This document shows positions 15,059 through 24,498 of a DNA stretch of 64,000 nucleotides, one piece after another. The position numbers and the translations under genes are program-made. The stretch is from Hyphomicrobiales bacterium (lineage in GTDB: Bacteria > Pseudomonadota > Alphaproteobacteria > Rhizobiales > Beijerinckiaceae), in assembly GCA_930633525.1 (NCBI GenBank), contig CAKNFP010000001.1, positions 2,024,001-2,088,000 on the forward strand, given 5' to 3'. Positions within the stretch are counted from its first letter, which is position 1; every line of letters begins with the position of its first letter. Under the pieces are notes generated by a model. The model was not told the origin of the DNA. It saw only the letters and a list, made by a program, of their open reading frames with translations, and ran no database searches.

Positions 15059-16582
15059 ATGAAATATCATTCCCTTCTGGCGGCGGCCTTGATCGCGCTT
15101 CCATTCTGTTCAGGGAGCGCCACCGCTGAGCCGAAACGTGGCGGGATTATCAACGTCGCAACCGTCGGCGAGCCGCCGACCCTCGATCCCATGGTTTCGA
15201 CGGCTGATCTCGTCGGAATTGTTAGTCAACATATTTTCGAAACTCTTTACACCTTCGGCAAAGACTGGAAGATCACCCCGCTCCTTGCCGAGGCGCTGCC
15301 CGAAATATCACCGGACGGCAAGGTCTATACGATCAAGCTGCGTGATGGGATCGCCTTCCACGACGGGGGCACCATGACCTCCCGCGATGTGGTCGCTTCG
15401 CTCAAGCGCTGGATGGAGAACGCCTCGCGCGGCAAGCAGACCGCCTCCAATATTGCGTCGATTGAGCCAGTCGATGACTTGACCGTGAAGATCACGTTGA
15501 AAGAGGCCTACGCGCCACTAGCCGCCCTGCTGGCCTTCAACAATTCGGCGGCAATCGTCCTGAAGGCGGATAATCAGGCGGTTCCCCTGGCCAAGGTGGC
15601 TGGTACGGGCCCCTATGCCCTGAAGGAGCGCAAGGCCGACCAATATATCCAGCTCACCCGATTTGACGGGTATAAATCCCGTGCCGGTGAAGCCGATTTT
15701 TATGGCGGCGCGCGCAAGCAATATCTTGACGAAATCCGCTTTGTTCCGGTTCCGGATCCCAATACGCGTGTTGAAGGGGCCGTCGCGGGGCAGTTTTCTT
15801 ATGCGGATTCCCTGCCGGTCGAGTCCTTCGATCGTCTGAAGACCGGCAAGTCGACACCGGTCGTCCTGAAGTCTTTCGGTTGGCCTGTCTTCGTCATGAA
15901 TACGAAGGAGGGCATCATGTCCAAGCTCGAGACGCGCCAGGCTGTTCAGGCCGCGCTCGATCCCAACGACATGCTGCTGGCCGCGTTCGGTTCCAAGGAT
16001 TTCTACGAGGTGGACGGAGCCCTCTATCCGAAGGGGTTCATCTGGCATACCGATGCGGGCACGAAGCTCTACAACCAGGCTAATCCGGAGAGGGCCAAGT
16101 CGCTTCTCGACAAGGCTGGCTACAAAGGTGAGCCGCTCGTCATCCTGACGAGCCGGCAGTACGAGTTCCACTACAAGATGGCCCAGGTGGCCAAGGCCTA
16201 TCTGGAGCAGGCTGGCTTCAAGGTGGACATGCAGGTGGTGGACTGGGCAACGCTCACGCAGCGCCGGGCTGATCCGAAGCTATGGAGCATCTATATCACG
16301 CATAGCCCGTTCCTGCCGGAACCGGCCCTGTCGAGCTACATGTCGGACGCCTCGCCGGGCTGGTGGTCGACGCCTGCGAAACAGGCAGCCATCGGCCCGT
16401 TCAACACCGCGGTCAATACCGACGAACGTGTGAAGTTGTTTGCCAAGGTGCAGGAAACCGTCTTCGCGGAAGCGCCCCTCTACAAGGTCGGCAATTTCAA
16501 CGCACTCTACGCGCAGGCACCGAACCTGAAGGGCGTGGAACCCGCCCCCTGGCCGTTCTTCTGGAACGCCTCTCTGGACTGA
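15059..16582 (+). CDS. Family-5 ABC solute-binding protein (DppA-like), copy 3
   Basis: 507-residue periplasmic receptor for the second Dpp-type importer. Two in-frame ATGs exist at 15053 and 15059; the ribosome site gggagag (15044-15050) is only 2 bases from the first but 8 from the second, so 15059 is used. The signal peptide is MKYHSLLAAALIALPFCSGS with cleavage after ATA/AE. Family-5 marks are GGIINVATVGEPPTLDPM, LAEALPEISPDGKVYTIKLR and LLDKAGYKGE. It is less similar to copies 1 and 2 than those are to each other. First gene of an operon with two permeases, an amidohydrolase and probably a SelA-like enzyme. Upstream (14988-15045) is strikingly AT-rich and likely holds the promoter. Confidence 0.92.
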   Translation: MKYHSLLAAALIALPFCSGSATAEPKRGGIINVATVGEPPTLDPMVSTADLVGIVSQHIFETLYTFGKDWKITPLLAEALPEISPDGKVYTIKLRDGIAFHDGGTMTSRDVVASLKRWMENASRGKQTASNIASIEPVDDLTVKITLKEAYAPLAALLAFNNSAAIVLKADNQAVPLAKVAGTGPYALKERKADQYIQLTRFDGYKSRAGEADFYGGARKQYLDEIRFVPVPDPNTRVEGAVAGQFSYADSLPVESFDRLKTGKSTPVVLKSFGWPVFVMNTKEGIMSKLETRQAVQAALDPNDMLLAAFGSKDFYEVDGALYPKGFIWHTDAGTKLYNQANPERAKSLLDKAGYKGEPLVILTSRQYEFHYKMAQVAKAYLEQAGFKVDMQVVDWATLTQRRADPKLWSIYITHSPFLPEPALSSYMSDASPGWWSTPAKQAAIGPFNTAVNTDERVKLFAKVQETVFAEAPLYKVGNFNALYAQAPNLKGVEPAPWPFFWNASLD

Positions 16583-16617
16583 CGCAATCGGGACCAATCG
16601 TCTGATTGTCCCGGTCG

Positions 16618-16641
16618 GGGCCGCGTGGGGAGACGCGGCCC
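16618..16641 (+). repeat. Hairpin between binding-protein and permease genes
   Basis: Perfect arms gggccgcgt (16618-16626) / acgcggccc (16633-16641) with a 6-base loop and no long T-tract. Such hairpins after a receptor gene commonly protect the upstream mRNA and cause partial termination, giving more receptor than permease. An imperfect second hairpin lies at 16589-16614. Confidence 0.6.
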
Positions 16642-16655
16642 TCCTCTCTCACGCA

Positions 16656-17609
16656 ATGGTCAGGGTTATGGTCGGCTATATCCTCAATCGCCTTGTCGGC
16701 ATGATTGTCGTCATGTTTATCGTGGCGACGGTCGTGTTCGTCATCGTCCGCGTGACGCCCGGTGATCCGGCTGCCGTCATGCTGGGCCCGGACGCGACCG
16801 CCGCTGATATCGCTGCGCTGCGCACCCAACTTGGGCTCGACCGGCCTCTGCTGATCCAGTATCTCGGTTTTCTTGAGCAGGTCGTGCGCGGTGATCTCGG
16901 CCGCTCGATCTTTCTCGACCAGCCGGTTCTGAGTGCGCTGGCCCAACGCGCCGAGCCCACGTTCTTCCTGACTGTCTTCGCCATCATCATCGCCTGCGCC
17001 ATCGCCTTGCCCGTCGGCATCTTGGCGGCGTGGAAACGCGGCACCTGGACGGACCAGCTCGTGACGGCGGTGGCGATGCTGTCGGCCAGTATCCCAAGCT
17101 TCTGGCTCGGCCTCATCTTCATCCAGTTCTTTTCCGTGCGCATGGGCTGGTTCCCGACCTCCGGCTACGGCGGCCCGGGAGAGAGTTTCGCCGGGCGCAT
17201 GCAGCATCTCGTGTTGCCCGCCGTGACGCTCGGCATCATCAGTTCTGCACTTATTACCCGCTTCACGCGCACCAGCATGATCGAGGTGTTGTCGAGCGAT
17301 TACATCCGCACGGCGCGCGCCAAAGGCGTCAGCCACATGAAGGTGCTGTTGCAGCATGCGCTGAAGAATGCGCTCATCCCGATCCTCACCGTCATCGGCC
17401 TGACGGCGGCGGTGCTGATCTCGGGCGCGGTGGTCACGGAGACGGTGTTCGGCCTGCCCGGTGTCGGCAACCTCGTTGTCTCGGCTGTGCTGCGCCGCGA
17501 CTATCCGGTTATCCAGGGTGCGTTGCTGATCGTCGCGGGCCTCTACGTCCTGCTGAATTTCATTATCGACATGCTCTATCTCGTCGTCGATCCGCGGGTG
17601 CGCTTCTGA
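16656..17609 (+). CDS. Dpp-type ABC importer permease (DppB-like)
   Basis: 317-residue permease. Features are the N-terminal helix LNRLVGMIVVMFIVATVVFV, the DppB motif VTPGDPAAVMLGPDAT, and LRTQLGLDRPLLIQYLGFL. The EAA loop is DYIRTARAKGVSHMKVLLQHALKNALIPILTVIG, followed by the C-terminal VVDPRVRF. The start ATG 16656 has a second Met four codons later; neither has a strong ribosome site. Its stop overlaps the following permease start by 1 base (TGATG). Clearly paired with the binding protein at 15059 and the DppC-like gene at 17609. No ATPase gene follows; the next gene is an amidohydrolase. Confidence 0.93.
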   Translation: MVRVMVGYILNRLVGMIVVMFIVATVVFVIVRVTPGDPAAVMLGPDATAADIAALRTQLGLDRPLLIQYLGFLEQVVRGDLGRSIFLDQPVLSALAQRAEPTFFLTVFAIIIACAIALPVGILAAWKRGTWTDQLVTAVAMLSASIPSFWLGLIFIQFFSVRMGWFPTSGYGGPGESFAGRMQHLVLPAVTLGIISSALITRFTRTSMIEVLSSDYIRTARAKGVSHMKVLLQHALKNALIPILTVIGLTAAVLISGAVVTETVFGLPGVGNLVVSAVLRRDYPVIQGALLIVAGLYVLLNFIIDMLYLVVDPRVRF

Positions 17610-18475
17610 TGGCTACGATCGATACCCCCACCTTCGCAACACGGCCGTCGCTGCTCAGGCGCTCGATGCAGCGCAAGACGATGATCGTCGGCATCGCCGT
17701 GCTCGCCCTCTTCGCCCTTGCGGGGGCGTTGGCGCCATGGGTCACCCCCTTTTCGCCATCGCGGCTGTCTGTGGCCAACCGGTTGTTGGCCCCCTCGGGC
17801 CTTCACCTGTTCGGCACGGATGACTTCGGCCGGGATGTCTTTACACGCGTCGTCTATTCCGCGCGAACCTCACTTTTCGTTGGTTTCGCCGTGGTCGTCT
17901 TCTCCTCCGTCATCGGCATCACGCTCGGGCTCCTGGCGGGCTTCTTCCGTCGGCTCGATCCACCAATCTCGCGGCTTCTCGATGCCATGATGTCGTTCCC
18001 CGACATCCTGCTCGCCATATCGCTTGTCGCGGCGCTTGGACCGACCCTGGTGAATGTCATCGTCGCGCTCGGCATCGTCTATGCGCCACGTCTGGCGCGC
18101 ATCGTGCGCGCCTCCACGCTGGTCATCCGCGAATTGCCTTATGTCGAAGCCGCGCGTGCCATCGGCGCCTCGACGCTGCATATCATGATCATGCACGTGT
18201 TGCGCAACATCACGTCACCGATCCTGGTCCAGGGGACCTTCATCTTTGCCAGCGCGATCCTCGCTGAGGCGGGATTGTCCTTCCTCGGTGTCGGCGTGTC
18301 GCCGGATGTGCCGACATGGGGAACCATGATTAGCCTCGGCCGGCAGTACATGGACCAGGCCTGGTGGATTCTGCTGTTTCCGGGCTTGGCGGTCGTCATA
18401 GCGGTGCTCTCGCTTCAACTCGTGGGTGATGGTCTGCGCGACCTGCTGGACCCGCGATTTTCCAAAGACTTATGA
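17609..18475 (+). CDS. Dpp-type ABC importer permease (DppC-like)
   Basis: 288-residue partner permease, start ATG 17609 embedded in the previous stop (TGATG), indicating translational coupling. Motifs are HLFGTDDFGRDVFTRVVYSARTSL after the first helix, the EAA loop YVEAARAIGASTLHIMIMHVLRN, FLGVGVSPDVPTWGTMI, and the C-terminal GDGLRDLLDPR. About six membrane segments. The importer set (receptor, B, C) is complete except for the D/F ATPases, which must come from elsewhere. The amidohydrolase gene begins 19 bases after this stop, so the transported compound is probably that enzyme's substrate or a precursor. Confidence 0.93.
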   Translation: MATIDTPTFATRPSLLRRSMQRKTMIVGIAVLALFALAGALAPWVTPFSPSRLSVANRLLAPSGLHLFGTDDFGRDVFTRVVYSARTSLFVGFAVVVFSSVIGITLGLLAGFFRRLDPPISRLLDAMMSFPDILLAISLVAALGPTLVNVIVALGIVYAPRLARIVRASTLVIRELPYVEAARAIGASTLHIMIMHVLRNITSPILVQGTFIFASAILAEAGLSFLGVGVSPDVPTWGTMISLGRQYMDQAWWILLFPGLAVVIAVLSLQLVGDGLRDLLDPRFSKDL

Positions 18476-18494
18476 TCACGCAAGGATAACTCTG

Positions 18495-19730
18495 ATGCTG
18501 GAACAATGGGCCCAGGAAGCCGGAGGACGCGCACGCATCCTCGTGCGCAACGTGCGGCCGGTAGCCTTCGGTCGTGGCTCGCCCGAGGCGCAGGTGGACA
18601 TCTTGATCGACGAGGCCGGCAAGATCGCAGCCGTCGGCCGCGGGCTCGACGCCTCGGACGAGATGCGCATCATCGAGGGCAACAATGCCTATGTATCGCC
18701 CGGCTGGGTCGATCTGCACGCACATGTCTGGCATGGCGGGACCGACATTTCGATACGGCCGGAGCAAGCAGGCCTGCAGCGCGGCGTGACGACGATCGTT
18801 GATGCCGGATCCGCCGGCGAGGCGAATTTCCACGGTTTCCGGGAATATGTGATCGACAGGGCGCCGGAACGTATCCGCGCCTTCCTCAATGTCGGCTCGA
18901 TCGGTCTTGTCGCCTGCAACCGGGTGAGCGAGCTCATCGACGTCCGCTCGATCGACATGGACCGTTCGTTGGCTGTCATCGACGCCAATCGTGACGTCAT
19001 CGTCGGCATCAAATGTCGCGCCAGCGGCGTCATCGTTGGCAGCTGGGGCGTCACGCCGCTGAAGATCGCGAAGAAGATGGCGCGGATTGCCGGCCTGCCG
19101 ATGATGGTCCATGTAGGCGAAGCGCCGCCGACCTATGACGAGGTGCTTACTCTTCTCGATCCCGGTGACATCGTAACCCATTGTTTCAATGGCAAGGCCG
19201 GCTCCTCGATTGTCGAAGACCATCATCTCTGGGATCTTGTGGTGCAATGCGCTGATCGCGGCATCCGCCTCGATATCGGCCACGGGGGCGCTTCATTCTC
19301 CTTCAAGGTCGCCGAGGTCGCCCTCCAGCGCGGACTGAAGCCCTTCTCGATCTCCACGGACCTGCACTTGCGGTCGATGGACTCCACGGTCTGGGACATG
19401 GCCACGACCATGTCCAAGCTGCTGTCCCTGGGCATGCCCTTCGACGATGTGGTGACAGCTTCGACTACCGCGCCGATGACCGCCGTGGGTTTGCCCGTCG
19501 CGGGGCTGCTCGCTGTCGGACGTGCCGCTGAGTTCACCGTTTTTGATCTTGTTGACGACGACCTGACGGTGATGGATTCGCTGGGGCAGACGGCGCATCT
19601 CACCCGCGTGTTCGAGCCGCGCTTTGCTATTCGCGGCAGCCACGTGGCGCAAGCAGCGCGCTATAAGCCGCGCCAACGTGAACTCGCGCCGTGCTGTGGT
19701 TTCGACGACCGTAACGCAAGACAGGATTGA
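18495..19730 (+). CDS. COG3964-type amidohydrolase (dihydroorotase-like fold; not pyrimidine pathway)
   Basis: 411-residue metallohydrolase of the amidohydrolase superfamily. ATG 18495 is chosen by the aagga site 8 bases upstream. Metal-site residues are visible: HAH in GWVDLHAHVWHGG (about residues 74-77), a likely carboxylated Lys in GIKCRAS (about 173), His in MVHVGE, His in VTHCFNGK, and Asp in ISTDLHL. Proteins of this group (for example Agrobacterium Atu3266) were once named dihydroorotases. As I recall, they were shown to hydrolyse acetyl esters or amides such as acetyl-(R)-mandelate. The pairing with a SelA-like PLP gene 259 bases downstream is a recurrent neighbourhood for this group. 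Likely role: deacylation of an imported small acid; substrate unproven. Confidence 0.85.
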   Translation: MLEQWAQEAGGRARILVRNVRPVAFGRGSPEAQVDILIDEAGKIAAVGRGLDASDEMRIIEGNNAYVSPGWVDLHAHVWHGGTDISIRPEQAGLQRGVTTIVDAGSAGEANFHGFREYVIDRAPERIRAFLNVGSIGLVACNRVSELIDVRSIDMDRSLAVIDANRDVIVGIKCRASGVIVGSWGVTPLKIAKKMARIAGLPMMVHVGEAPPTYDEVLTLLDPGDIVTHCFNGKAGSSIVEDHHLWDLVVQCADRGIRLDIGHGGASFSFKVAEVALQRGLKPFSISTDLHLRSMDSTVWDMATTMSKLLSLGMPFDDVVTASTTAPMTAVGLPVAGLLAVGRAAEFTVFDLVDDDLTVMDSLGQTAHLTRVFEPRFAIRGSHVAQAARYKPRQRELAPCCGFDDRNARQD

Positions 19731-19989
19731 GGGCTGCCGGGGGGCGGAGGCGATCCATGGGACCCCGAACAAGAGAGGAAGCGACGTTGCTGCTGCAAAA
19801 GACATCGTCTTCATGTTTGCTGCCCAGCAATATCTCTTTCCGGGGTTCCATGGATCTGCACGTGCTGCGCCGCATGTCCGGCTTCACTTTCCAGATATCG
19901 ATCGGGGCAGGGACAGCGCGAAATTCCAAACATAGGCTTTCACTGCCCCTCACAGGCGATCGGTTGAGACGCGTTCGCAGGAGTAATGC

Positions 19990-21186
19990 ATGAGCACCGA
20001 TATCCGTATGAACCTTGGCGTTCGCCCCATCATCAATGTATCAGGCACCATGACCGGCCTCGGCGCCTCGATCGTCGTGCCGGACGCCGTCGACACGATT
20101 ACCCGGGTGCTGCCGCAGTTCGTCGAGATCAATGACCTCCAGCGCCGCGCCAGTGAAGTGATCGCGCGGCTGACCGGCGGCGAGAGTGGCTTTGTGACCG
20201 CGTCCTGCGCAGCTGGTATCACGCTGGCTGTTGCGGGAGCCATGACCGGCTCGGATCTCGCGGCCGTCGAACGGCTGCCTGATGCGCGCGGCTTGAAGGA
20301 TGAGGTGGTGGTCCTCAGCGGACATCTCGTCAGCTTCGGTGCGCCTGTCGAACAGAGCATCCGGCTCGCCGGAGCCAGGGTCGTTCCGGTGGGGCAGGTC
20401 ACGAGCGCCTATGGCTACCAGCTCGCGGGAGCCATCACCGAACGCACGGCAGCGGCGCTCTATGTGGTCTCTCATCATACGGTCCAGTTCGGGCAGATCC
20501 CACTGGATGAATTCGCCGCGATCGCCCATGAGAGGGGTGTTCCGGTCATCGTCGACGCCGCTTCCGAATATCACCTTCGAGGGTTCCTGGCGTCAGGGGC
20601 TGACATGGCCCTTTATTCCTCCCACAAGTTCCTGGGAGGACCGACCGGCGGCATCGTCGCCGGGCGCAAGGACCTTGTGCGTGCGGCCTTTTTGCAGAAC
20701 ATCGGCATCGGCCGCGGCATGAAGATAGGCAAGGAAGGAATAGCCGGAACGATCGCCGCCCTGAAAGCCTGGGAGCGGCGCGATCATGCCGGCATTCGGG
20801 CCCGTGAACTGCGCGCCTTGGAGCTCTGGAAGACCGGATTGGCCGCCCGCGCTGGCATCACCGCCACCATGGTCGCGGATCCGACGGCCAATCCCCTCGA
20901 TCGCCTCCAAGTCAATGTCAATCCGGAAGCGGCTCATATAACCGCCTGGGATCTGGCCGACGCCCTGGCGGCTGGTAATCCGCCGGTCATCGTGCGTGAC
21001 CACGAAGTCGAGCACGGCTATTTCTTCATGGATCCGTGCAACCTCCATCCCGATCAGGAACATCTGGTGATGGCCCGTCTCAGCGAAGAACTGGACAAGG
21101 CGCAACAGTCCAACAGCGTTATTGCAACGCCGCTCGCCGACCGGCGGAAGCGGCGCGTTGAATCACTGCTGCGCTGGCCGGATTAG
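19990..21186 (+). CDS. SelA-like PLP-dependent enzyme (DgaE/COG1921 group)
   Basis: 398-residue fold-type I PLP protein resembling L-seryl-tRNA(Sec) selenium transferase but shorter and with no selenocysteine machinery nearby. It belongs with the SelA-related group that includes D-glucosaminate-6-phosphate ammonia-lyase. The PLP lysine is K213 in [12 protein letters not shown]; the cofactor-ring aspartate is in [14 protein letters not shown]-terminal features are [17 protein letters not shown] and [20 protein letters not shown]. Start ATG 19990 follows aggag by 6-7 bases. The enzyme probably performs a beta-elimination, ammonia-lyase or aldol-type step on an amino acid derivative supplied by the amidohydrolase. 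The specific reaction is not deducible. Confidence 0.82.
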   Translation: MSTDIRMNLGVRPIINVSGTMTGLGASIVVPDAVDTITRVLPQFVEINDLQRRASEVIARLTGGESGFVTASCAAGITLAVAGAMTGSDLAAVERLPDARGLKDEVVVLSGHLVSFGAPVEQSIRLAGARVVPVGQVTSAYGYQLAGAITERTAAALYVVSHHTVQFGQIPLDEFAAIAHERGVPVIVDAASEYHLRGFLASGADMALYSSHKFLGGPTGGIVAGRKDLVRAAFLQNIGIGRGMKIGKEGIAGTIAALKAWERRDHAGIRARELRALELWKTGLAARAGITATMVADPTANPLDRLQVNVNPEAAHITAWDLADALAAGNPPVIVRDHEVEHGYFFMDPCNLHPDQEHLVMARLSEELDKAQQSNSVIATPLADRRKRRVESLLRWPD

Positions 21187-21620
21187 GCAGCAAGAGGGGG
21201 GCAATCGCCCGCTCCCCGATGCGAAAATGAGCCGGACCGGGAGGAATACAGCCTCGCTCATCCCGGTGCCGGCAACGCTCTCGCGAATGGTCTCGCTCCG
21301 GATAGCTGAGAGGGAAGGGCGCGCGAATTGATCCCGCTCGGCGGCAGCCTGAAAGGCTGGCGCCTTGATGACGAAGGTGACATCTCTTGTAGAGATGAAG
21401 ATCGCTGATAGGTTTTCTGTAATAATGCCCAAGATGACTGATCGAAATATCTGAACGCGATGAAAGCATAAAAAAATATGGTTAATACTTTTAAAGCGGT
21501 AAATAAGTAGTATTTCTTGTTGACGAAACAAATTAATATTGAATAAATTTACTCATCATGGAGCAATTTCCATGTGCGCGGGGAAGCGCTTGACGTTGGT
21601 AACCTTGGGGAAGGTGAGCC
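21187..21620. other. AT-rich intergenic region upstream of the FAD oxidase gene
   Basis: 434 bases. The first half is of ordinary composition; about 21400-21560 is strongly AT-rich (runs such as aaaaaatatgg and taatattgaataaattt), very unlike the rest of the window. No gene is recognised. It probably holds the promoter of the AT-richer gene that follows, and the left edge of a transferred segment may lie here. Confidence 0.6.
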
Positions 21621-23270
21621 ATGTCCACATGTCTTTTCAGAGAAGGTGACGCCATTACGCCCTCCGATCGGCAGGGTTTCGACAAGCGCTGGAGCGCGCC
21701 CAATCTGGAGCGCGTCTATACGCCGCTCACCGCCGAGGACGCGCTCAACGCGGCGGAGAATTTTGTCAGAATATATAATCATGATGAAGTTCAGATCGTC
21801 AGCGGACGTCATTGCTACGAGAATTTCGTGTATAGCAACAAGACGAAATGCATCGTCGATGTGACTGGGTTGAGGGATTTCGGCCTCGACAAGGACAAGG
21901 GATATTATATCGGCACCGGCAATGCTAATTGGGATATGTATCAGATCCTCAACAACGTCTTCGGGAAGACGTTGCCTGCTGGATCGTGCTATTCCGTGGG
22001 TCTTGGCGGCCATGTGACCGGTGGAGGCTATGGCCTTCTATCCCGTCTCTATGGCCTCACAGTCGATTGGCTAACCGGAGTCAACATCGTCGTCATTCAA
22101 AACAAAAGGGCAGAGCTAGTATACTGCGATAAGGATAATCACTCGGACCTGTTTTGGGCAGTGCGCGGTGGCGGTGGTGGGAACTTTGGGATTATAACTC
22201 ACTATTATTTCAAGGAGCTGCCGCGATCCCCAGATTATATGTATATCAGCACGATCACACTTCCGTGGAAAAACATCACAAGCGATGTATTATATCAGTA
22301 TTTTCAAACCTATGCCGAGAATGAATGCAGCCAGGCGCAACAAACGTGGAATAATTTCAACATATTTCACATCAATCATAAAAATACGGGATCCTTATCG
22401 CTGTCATCGTTTACCTATTATGACAAACATATGCACGGCGACCTCCGTGATTTTGAGCAGGCCCTGATCGCGACGACCAATGCGCGGAAGCAACGCTACG
22501 CCAGCATCGGTGAAACCTCCAACACGCCCGCTCCCCATATCGGCCATCCCGCCTGGTTGGCGGACAATGGCCTTTTCCTGACAGGAGATGATGCTCTCCC
22601 CTATCGGAAATATACCTATCTCGAAGGAACCCAGAACGTGAATGGTTCTGGCGCCAATCGGTATGGAAAGTATAAGTCGGCCTATATGAGGAAGGCCGTA
22701 ACACGATCGCAGAGCGATGCATACTTTAACTACATGACTTTCCAGCCAGATGGCGCCGATCTCAGCGCGACATTATTCCAGCTGGATTCCTACGGCGGAC
22801 AGATCAATCGGCTACGGGGCACAAGTAAGCCCATGCCTGTCTCTGAAACGGCAATCGTACAACGAGCCTCTATTACAAAAATCCAGTACGAGACTTATTG
22901 GCAGGAGGACTCGCAGGATCCAGACGCCAACCAGGCCCTCGCGAGCGCCAACATAAAGTGGCTGCAAGATATGTATACAGCTGCTTTTGCGGATCAAGGC
23001 GGCTACCCGAATCCCGATATTCAGGCGGCATCCACAGAAGGATGTTACTTCAACTACTGCGATATTGATCTGGGCGCAAATAATGCCAATTACAGCATGG
23101 ATGGCGGTTTTTACCCGATCGATAAAGCAATGAATCTCTATTTTCGCCGGAACTATGTTGGCACATACGAAGCGCCGAGCCTTTTCGCCATAAAGCGCAA
23201 GTGGAACCCGGACAACTGGTTCGCGAGCAGCCAGTCCATTCCCGCGGTGGACGCTAACAAAGCCGCATGA
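21621..23270 (+). CDS. FAD-linked oxidase, berberine-bridge/GOOX type, probably bicovalent flavin
   Basis: 549-residue FAD-binding (PCMH/FAD_binding_4) oxidoreductase with a C-terminal BBE domain. The likely covalent flavin sites are H64 in SGRHCYENF and C123 in AGSCYSVGLGGH, 59 residues apart, as in glucooligosaccharide oxidase-type enzymes. The dinucleotide fold continues GGHVTGGGYGLLSRLYGL and FWAVRGGGGGNFGI. The BBE end reads YFNYCDIDLG and YFRRNYVGTYEAPSLF...KWNPDNWFASSQSIP. No signal peptide seen. Family members oxidise sugars, alcohols or secondary metabolites with oxygen. Base composition and codon use are clearly AT-richer than all neighbours, pointing to acquisition by transfer. Its last 17 bases overlap the end of convergent moeA. 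Confidence 0.88.
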   Translation: MSTCLFREGDAITPSDRQGFDKRWSAPNLERVYTPLTAEDALNAAENFVRIYNHDEVQIVSGRHCYENFVYSNKTKCIVDVTGLRDFGLDKDKGYYIGTGNANWDMYQILNNVFGKTLPAGSCYSVGLGGHVTGGGYGLLSRLYGLTVDWLTGVNIVVIQNKRAELVYCDKDNHSDLFWAVRGGGGGNFGIITHYYFKELPRSPDYMYISTITLPWKNITSDVLYQYFQTYAENECSQAQQTWNNFNIFHINHKNTGSLSLSSFTYYDKHMHGDLRDFEQALIATTNARKQRYASIGETSNTPAPHIGHPAWLADNGLFLTGDDALPYRKYTYLEGTQNVNGSGANRYGKYKSAYMRKAVTRSQSDAYFNYMTFQPDGADLSATLFQLDSYGGQINRLRGTSKPMPVSETAIVQRASITKIQYETYWQEDSQDPDANQALASANIKWLQDMYTAAFADQGGYPNPDIQAASTEGCYFNYCDIDLGANNANYSMDGGFYPIDKAMNLYFRRNYVGTYEAPSLFAIKRKWNPDNWFASSQSIPAVDANKAA

Positions 23271-24498
23271 TCCTGCAGCGCGCGCCGGCCTTCGCGGCCG
23301 GCGCGTGGGGCGCTCGCAGGACAAGGGCGCCTGAGGCGGCAAGGGTGCTCAGCATCGAGCTATCCTGCCGCCCGAAGGGACGCACAAGCGGCACGCCCTC
23401 CGGTCGGTCCATGAGTTCGGCGCGCAGATAATCCTGGCGGAAGTCGTTGGCTGACACGTCTGATGCGAGTTCCGCTTCTTCACTCATGTCAGCGAGGGCG
23501 TCGGGATCACCGCCAAGCCGGCGCAGAAGCGGTATCAGGAACAGCTGGGCGCAGACGATTGCCGAGACCGGGTTTCCCGGCAATCCAAGGATGGCCATGT
23601 CACCGAGCCGGCCGTGCATCAGGGGCTTGCCGGGGCGCATGGCGATGCGCCAGAAGCCAAGCTCCATGCCTTGCGCCGTCAGCGCCGATTGCACGAGGTC
23701 GTGGTCGCCGACCGAGGCGCCGCCGAGAGTCACCAGGACATCGGCCTCAGCCTTCCGGGCCGCATTGATGGCGGCCTCAAGCGCGGCGAAGCTGTCGCCG
23801 GCGATGCCCAGGTCGATCACCTCCGCACCCGCATCCTCGGTCATCGCCGCCACGGCATAGCTGTTGGACGTCACGATCTGGTCAGGCCCCATGGGTTCGC
23901 CCGGGCGAACCAGCTCATCACCGGTCGCGAGGATGGCCACGCGCGGGCGCCGGCAGACGGGCAGGGCGCCATGGCCCATGGCCGCGGCCAGGGCGAGCAG
24001 CCGGGCGTCAAGCCGCGCGCCGGCGCGGATCAGTGCCTGGCCGGCTGTGAAATCGAGTCCGGCAGCACGGATATTGGTGCCGGACGATGACTGATCGGTC
24101 ACGACGACGGTTTCGCCATCGCGCGTCGTGTCCTCCTGGATCACCACACGGTCGGCCCCGGTTGGCACGGGGGCGCCGGTGAAGATGCGCACAGCCTCGC
24201 CCGGATCGAGCGCGCCTTCGTAGCGATGGCCGGCCGCGCTGGTGCCGATGACGCGGAGCGTCGCGGGCAGGGAGGTGACGTCGCTATCACGAACGGCATA
24301 GCCGTCCATCGCCGAGGCATCGAAGGGCGGCTGGGTCCGCAACGCCTCGAGATCCTGAGCGAGATAACGGCTGCGGCAGCGGGCAAGCGGCTGGAGCTCA
24401 ACCGGCAGCGGTGAACCAGCCATGCCGACGATCGTGGCCAGGGCGTCACTCACTGATGTGAGGCCTGCGCCAGCCGCTTTCTTGCCCTCTCCGCTCAA
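23254..24498 (-). CDS. moeA: Molybdopterin molybdenumtransferase MoeA
   Basis: 414-residue MoeA, which inserts molybdate into adenylylated molybdopterin. Features are [16 protein letters not shown] near residue 55, [40 protein letters not shown], the MPT-binding [13 protein letters not shown], and GLPGNPVSA. Start ATG 24498 overlaps the moaC stop by 4 bases (ATGA). It is the last gene of the minus-strand trp-moa-moe series. The final codons run 17 bases into the end of the convergent FAD oxidase gene, so the C-terminus (CRIMRLC) is shared sequence at the accessory-core boundary. A moaC-moeA pair directly after trpC is a usual alphaproteobacterial order. Confidence 0.96.
   Translation of the reverse strand: MSGEGKKAAGAGLTSVSDALATIVGMAGSPLPVELQPLARCRSRYLAQDLEALRTQPPFDASAMDGYAVRDSDVTSLPATLRVIGTSAAGHRYEGALDPGEAVRIFTGAPVPTGADRVVIQEDTTRDGETVVVTDQSSSGTNIRAAGLDFTAGQALIRAGARLDARLLALAAAMGHGALPVCRRPRVAILATGDELVRPGEPMGPDQIVTSNSYAVAAMTEDAGAEVIDLGIAGDSFAALEAAINAARKAEADVLVTLGGASVGDHDLVQSALTAQGMELGFWRIAMRPGKPLMHGRLGDMAILGLPGNPVSAIVCAQLFLIPLLRRLGGDPDALADMSEEAELASDVSANDFRQDYLRAELMDRPEGVPLVRPFGRQDSSMLSTLAASGALVLRAPHAPAAKAGARCRIMRLC

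Noticed and set aside
18495..19730. Dihydroorotase of pyrimidine synthesis
   Set aside because: Active-site pattern and neighbours match the COG3964 group, not PyrC; no pyrB or other pyrimidine gene adjoins it.
19731..19989. Small gene in the gap before the SelA-like enzyme
   Set aside because: Frames of about 88-108 codons here lack ribosome sites and recognisable motifs and read as out-of-frame high-GC sequence.
19990..21186. Selenocysteine synthase SelA
   Set aside because: No selB, selC tRNA or selD nearby, and the adjacent COG3964 amidohydrolase points to the SelA-related metabolic group.
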